Below are positions 63,651 through 64,000 of a DNA stretch of 64,000 nt, piece by piece (the first letter of the stretch is position 1; every line of letters begins with the position of its first letter). Under the pieces are notes generated by a model. It saw only the letters and a program-made list of their open reading frames with translations. It was not told the origin of the DNA and searched no databases. Source of the DNA: Chloroflexi bacterium TSY (GTDB lineage Bacteria > Chloroflexota > Anaerolineae > Caldilineales > Caldilineaceae); assembly GCA_019217005.1 (NCBI GenBank), contig JAHBNG010000071.1, positions 8,895-72,894 of the forward strand. The letters run 5' to 3'. The position numbers were made by a program, and so were the translations under genes.

Positions 63651-63965
63651 TTATAGAATCTTGGGGACATCCGCCAGTGCGATACGATAGGGATATAATG
63701 CTGCGTGCATGACATGGTGTTGAACAGCCGGATCATCATTGACAATATCTTGGGCTGCCTCTTCCGACTCTGCTTGAAAAATGACAATGCCAAAGCTGGT
63801 CGGATCGGTATTCAAGGTGCGTCCCGCCAGCAAAACCGTACCCGCTTCGGTCAATCGTTTGAGATAGGCAAAATGTTGGCTGACAATTTCAGTTTCACGG
63901 TCTGTTGGTCCGTCGCTTAGCATTTCTGGCCGCGCTGGCTGGATTTTATAGAGGAATTGTTCCAT
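63651..63965 (-). CDS. YCII-related domain protein
   Basis: 104 aa from ATG at 63965 (AGGAG seven bases upstream; a closer ATG at 63971 is too near it). YciI-like ferredoxin fold: FLYKIQPARPEMLSDGP, HFAYLKRLTEAGTVLLAGRT and DPAVQHHVMHAALYPY. Family members include small hydrolases and sigma-factor-linked proteins. First gene of the minus-strand group seen here. Confidence 0.88.
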   Translation of the reverse strand: MEQFLYKIQPARPEMLSDGPTDRETEIVSQHFAYLKRLTEAGTVLLAGRTLNTDPTSFGIVIFQAESEEAAQDIVNDDPAVQHHVMHAALYPYRIALADVPKIL

Positions 63966-64000
63966 ATTCATGCTCCTGATCCGATTGATTTTTGCTCATT

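Overview
The window looks like a chromosomal contig from an uncultured bacterium, most likely Chloroflexota (Caldilineae/Anaerolineae-like) or a similar heterotroph from a marine or host-associated community. The hints are indirect: threonine/proline-rich linkers between secreted domains, a cohesin/dockerin-bearing secreted protease, an acidic Ser/Ala/Asp/Glu linker after the lipobox of the solute-binding protein, effector-associated domains (EAD1, EAD2), and many phytanoyl-CoA dioxygenase-like (PhyH), Gfo/Idh/MocA and sulfatase genes. No rRNA or tRNA gene was recognised, so the taxonomy is inference.

Layout. 1-1.8 kb: minus-strand pair made of a small coiled-coil ESCRT-III/Snf7-like protein and a MIT-like plus Vps4-like AAA ATPase that runs off the left edge; this is the most intriguing module. 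2.7-13.3 kb: housekeeping and membrane genes on the minus strand (GT-C glycosyltransferase, recJ with an adjacent Fe-S PD-(D/E)XK nuclease, an IS110 relic, a PrsW-like protease, a lipid flippase-like protein). 13.5-29.5 kb: secreted or surface proteins (trypsin-like protease with cohesin/dockerin modules, a tandem OpuAC-type binding protein, PstS-like proteins), a two-subunit aconitase X, an IS701-like element, and a chimeric dipeptidase/beta-helix scar. 29.8-32 kb: an EAD1-EAD2 gene split by an IS. 32-39.7 kb: catabolic genes (metallo-beta-lactamase-fold pseudogene, two Gfo/Idh/MocA oxidoreductases, alpha/alpha-toroid protein). 40.7-50.8 kb: a plus-strand peptide-type ABC transporter locus interleaved with a PhyH gene, two paralogous unknown proteins and a formamidase-like gene, closed by a clear terminator. 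51-64 kb: small catabolic enzymes, an ATPase-nuclease fusion, two sulfatases, two PhyH genes with small partners, and a minus-strand group of YCII, DinB, VOC and SRPBCC genes.

The other theme is invasion by small mobile elements. Five virtually identical 215-bp elements (inverted ends CAGTAGATCCAAATTT) each sit between 5-bp target duplications of the form AGNNT. Four of the five lie inside genes. Removing each element plus one duplication restores the reading frame exactly in the protease (two insertions), the PstS-like protein and, together with one extra 1-nt frameshift, the metallo-beta-lactamase gene. A separate 1.47-kb IS with TSD TCACA splits the EAD gene in the same way. Several further palindromic repeat families fill the intergenic DNA.

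Functionally, the right half reads as scavenging of organic compounds: uptake by a peptide/opine-type ABC transporter, removal of sulfate esters, dioxygenase and aldolase chemistry, and sugar-type dehydrogenases. Substrates cannot be named from sequence alone.
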